NCBI GenBank assembly: GCA_035502095.1
Contig: DATJUX010000036.1
Span: forward strand, 124,001 to 188,000
Direction of reading: 5' to 3'
Length of the DNA: 64,000 bases
Source: JAKANT01 sp035502095
GTDB taxonomy: Bacteria > Pseudomonadota > Gammaproteobacteria > Burkholderiales > Burkholderiaceae_F
Part shown: one piece after another, positions 62,180 through 64,000 of the stretch
How the letters are laid out: the number at the start of each line of letters is the position of its first letter
Position numbering within the stretch: position 1 is the first letter of the stretch
Position numbers and translations under genes: made by a program
Notes under the pieces: model-generated
Databases searched by the model: none
Told to the model about the DNA's origin: nothing
Seen by the model: only the letters and a program-made list of their open reading frames with translations

Positions 62180-62541
62180 GCTGTCCTCTCCAGGATCGGT
62201 GCCCGCGGTTCTCGTGCGGGTTTCAGCCGACGTTACCTGCTTAAAACGGCACCATGACATTCCTGCCGACTGACAACGGTGTCAGAGTGCAAGTGTTTGT
62301 AAGCGACGCCGCGTAGAGCAAGGAGCGTAGGCGGCACCTCGTCGGCGACATCGCCCTTGGACGGGGCGAAGACGGCCGCAAATCGAGTGCTGAGGGGTGC
62401 GAGCGCGCAGCCCGTTGTGCTAGTCCGCGCGGATGTCGCGGGCGGCAAGTCATCGCGACCAGCGCCGCGACGAGGGATCCCGGCCGCCGCAAGCCCTAAC
62501 ATGACGTTCGACGCACGTTCCATCAGCGACCGGGGTGACCG
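62180..62541. other. Divergent intergenic region, no gene seen
   Basis: This 362-base gap separates the WxxGxW lipoprotein gene from the MBL-fold gene and must hold promoters for both. I see no convincing -35/-10 pairs, only a short TGACA...TGTCA inverted repeat near 62273 and the degenerate repeat near 62464. Short open frames here are not supported. Confidence 0.5.
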
Positions 62542-63663
62542 ATGAAAGCGCTTGGCAAGAAAGCCAATGGGCTGCGGCTCGAACGGATGCGGGCTTCGCC
62601 GCTGTGGTCGGGCGAAGGCTTTCGCAACATTCATCCGATGCTGCCCGGCTTGCGCGACCCCGCGGCACAGATGCCGAGCGTGAGCGATTTCCTCTGCGGC
62701 GGCAGCCGCCGCGTGCCTTCGCAACCTCTTCCTGCGCTGAATCCCACCGCCACCTGGTCGAAGCAGCCCGGCTCCGGCTTGCGCGCGACGTGGCTGGGCC
62801 ATTCCACGGTGCTGATCGAGATCGACGGGTTGCGCGTGTTGACCGACCCGGTGTGGGGTCCGCGCGCCTCGCCCACGCGGCTCGCGGGCCCGAAGCGCTT
62901 CCAGCCCGTCCCCGTCAGCCTGCGCGGCCTGCCGCCGCTCGACCTCGTCGTCGTATCGCACGATCACTACGATCACCTCGACTATCCGACGATCCGCGAA
63001 CTGGCCCGGCACGCCGTGCCGTTCGTGACATCGCTCGGCGTGGGCGCGCATCTGGAAGCGTTCGGGATTGCGTCGGAACGAGTCACCGAGCTCGACTGGT
63101 GGGAGTCGCACACGCTGCCCGGCGCCGATCTGACCGTGACCGCCGCGCCGTCGCAGCACTTCTCCGGCCGCGGCCTCAAGGATCGCAATGCAAACCTGTG
63201 GTCCTCCCTCGTCATCCGCTCCGCCCGTCACGCCGTGTTCTTCAGCGGCGACACGGGCCTGACGACCGAATACGCCACGATCGGCGAGCGGCTCGGCCCG
63301 TTCGACCTGGTGATGCTGGAGGTGGGTGCGTTTCACCCGGCGTGGGGCGATATTCATCTCGGGCCGACCAATGCGCTCGAGGCGCATGCGCTGCTCGGCA
63401 GCGGCGCTTTTCTTCCGGTGCACTGGGGAACGTTTTCGCTCGCGATGCATGCTTGGGACGAGCCAGCCGAAACGCTGTTCGCGACGGCGCCGCAACGCGA
63501 CGTCCAGCTCCTGATGCCGCGCCTGGGCGAGCCCGTCGAGCCCGCCCAATCGAGCCCGCTCACTCCATGGTGGCGCGCGGTCGACACCGGCGCGCGCGGT
63601 CGGCGGAGCGCCGAGCCCTCCCCGCTCACCTTGCCCGCGTCCATGCCCTGGCCGGTCGACTGA
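62542..63663 (+). CDS. MBL-fold metallo-hydrolase (NAPE-PLD/UlaG-like)
   Basis: A 373-residue metallo-beta-lactamase-fold hydrolase with metal motif VVVSHDHYDHLDYPTIRELA (HxHxDH) and further ligands in TAAPSQHFSGRGLKDRNANL, VFFSGDTGLTTEYATIGERL and LPVHWGTFSLAMHAW. The order and length fit the NAPE-PLD-like group, which cleaves phosphodiester bonds of lipids. Substrate unknown. GGGG-TGACC precedes the ATG. The next gene, a zinc-ribbon protein, follows after 15 bases and is probably in the same operon. Confidence 0.9.
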   Translation: MKALGKKANGLRLERMRASPLWSGEGFRNIHPMLPGLRDPAAQMPSVSDFLCGGSRRVPSQPLPALNPTATWSKQPGSGLRATWLGHSTVLIEIDGLRVLTDPVWGPRASPTRLAGPKRFQPVPVSLRGLPPLDLVVVSHDHYDHLDYPTIRELARHAVPFVTSLGVGAHLEAFGIASERVTELDWWESHTLPGADLTVTAAPSQHFSGRGLKDRNANLWSSLVIRSARHAVFFSGDTGLTTEYATIGERLGPFDLVMLEVGAFHPAWGDIHLGPTNALEAHALLGSGAFLPVHWGTFSLAMHAWDEPAETLFATAPQRDVQLLMPRLGEPVEPAQSSPLTPWWRAVDTGARGRRSAEPSPLTLPASMPWPVD

Positions 63664-63678
63664 TCGGAGATCGGACCC

Positions 63679-63909
63679 ATGCACGAAATCCTTTGCACCC
63701 GATGCGGCGCCGTCGGACCCGACGCCGCGGGCAACTGCGCCCGTTGCGGCAGTTCGCAGGTGCTGGCCGCCGATGCTCCGCACGCGCGCAAGTTCATCGA
63801 AGAGCGGGACGCGCGAAACCGCGGCGCGGCGTCGGGCAGCGCATCGATTCGAACGCAGGCGACCGGAAAGGTGCTTGGACGCGCGCTGGGGCGGCTCTTC
63901 AGGAAATGA
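63679..63909 (+). CDS. Small zinc-ribbon protein
   Basis: A 76-residue protein with two CxxC knuckles (ILCTRCGAVG and GNCARCGSSQ) that would bind one zinc ion, followed by a basic helix and a C-terminus GKVLGRALGRLFRK. Such small zinc ribbons are often unannotated; the basic tail may touch nucleic acid or a membrane. It follows the MBL-fold gene closely. Bases 63910-64000 at the window end show no further feature. Confidence 0.7.
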   Translation: MHEILCTRCGAVGPDAAGNCARCGSSQVLAADAPHARKFIEERDARNRGAASGSASIRTQATGKVLGRALGRLFRK

Positions 63910-64000
63910 TGCGCCTCCGCTGCGTCGCTGGATCCGGCGGCGCGGCGCGCACCCGCCTCTCACGATGGACTCCCTGATCGCCGCGGCCGCGCGCGCTCTC

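Noticed and set aside
1..64000. CRISPR arrays, tRNA, rRNA and insertion sequences
   Set aside because: No regularly spaced repeats, no cloverleaf-like sequence, no rRNA motifs and no transposase-like protein were found by reading both strands, though short tRNA genes could be missed by eye.

Overview
The window is a single GC-rich stretch with dense coding on both strands. It contains a branched-chain amino-acid type ABC transporter operon, an RND pump operon, a PEP-CTERM protein behind a sigma-54-like promoter, an MshQ/DUF6701-type surface protein and large BTAD-type regulators. Together these suggest a free-living betaproteobacterium (Burkholderiales-like, soil or freshwater). This is an inference from gene content; no rRNA or marker gene is present to settle taxonomy. 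No tRNA, rRNA, insertion sequence or CRISPR array was seen.

Layout. 1-8.1 kb (+): end of an isopropylmalate/tartrate dehydrogenase-type gene, a MetE-like protein, a complete LIV-type importer (binding protein, LivH, fused LivM-LivG, LivF), an intradiol ring-cleavage dioxygenase and a rhomboid protease. This looks like uptake and breakdown of an aromatic or organic acid. 8.1-11.3 kb (-): an unusual trio of acyl-CoA-dehydrogenase-like flavoprotein, PhnD-like binding protein without signal peptide, and a ferritin-like protein with a TusA-like N-terminus. 11.48-11.69 kb (-): a short gene with an in-frame TGA exactly at the selenocysteine position of a SelW/Rdx-type CxxU motif, followed by a SECIS-like hairpin. 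11.8-13.0 kb (+): an ArsR/SRPBCC/DUF1801 operon with overlapping stops and starts. 13.1-15.3 kb: a TonB-C-like protein among gene remnants. 15.4-21.3 kb (-): an RND tripartite efflux operon. 21.4-23.3 kb: a frameshifted lipoprotein gene and the PEP-CTERM gene. 23.5-27.7 kb (-): a five-gene catabolic operon (DUF4242, threonine aldolase, RraA-like, FMN alpha-hydroxy-acid oxidase, amidohydrolase).

27.8-32.1 kb: a 1037-residue BTAD/AAA regulator divergent from a serine beta-lactamase-like hydrolase across a palindromic intergenic region. 32.4-33.6 kb: a GH5 glycosidase interrupted by a TGA. 33.7-41 kb: an aldo/keto reductase, small secreted proteins, a beta-propeller protein, a second BTAD/ATPase regulator and a class V aminotransferase. 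41-44 kb (+): a MacAB-like ABC exporter in three genes. 44.3-46.2 kb (+): a ThuA-like and Gfo/Idh/MocA pair for sugar metabolism. 46.5-48 kb: a deletion derivative of an MshQ-like gene. 48.2-50.3 kb: two MgtC-type membrane proteins. 50.6-64 kb: mixed single genes (PLP decarboxylase, DsbA-like, OsmC, hydrolases, DoxX/LysR pair, acyltransferase 3, CPA1 antiporter, F420-type NADP oxidoreductase, WxxGxW lipoprotein, MBL-fold hydrolase, zinc ribbon).

The main discovery candidate is the SelW-like selenoprotein, whose reading frame is cut at the TGA by ordinary gene calling. Secondary points are the flavoprotein/PhnD/ferritin-like trio, the sigma-54 promoter of the PEP-CTERM gene, a 33-bp element repeated upstream of two neighbouring genes, and the number of single-lesion genes, nearly all encoding exported proteins.
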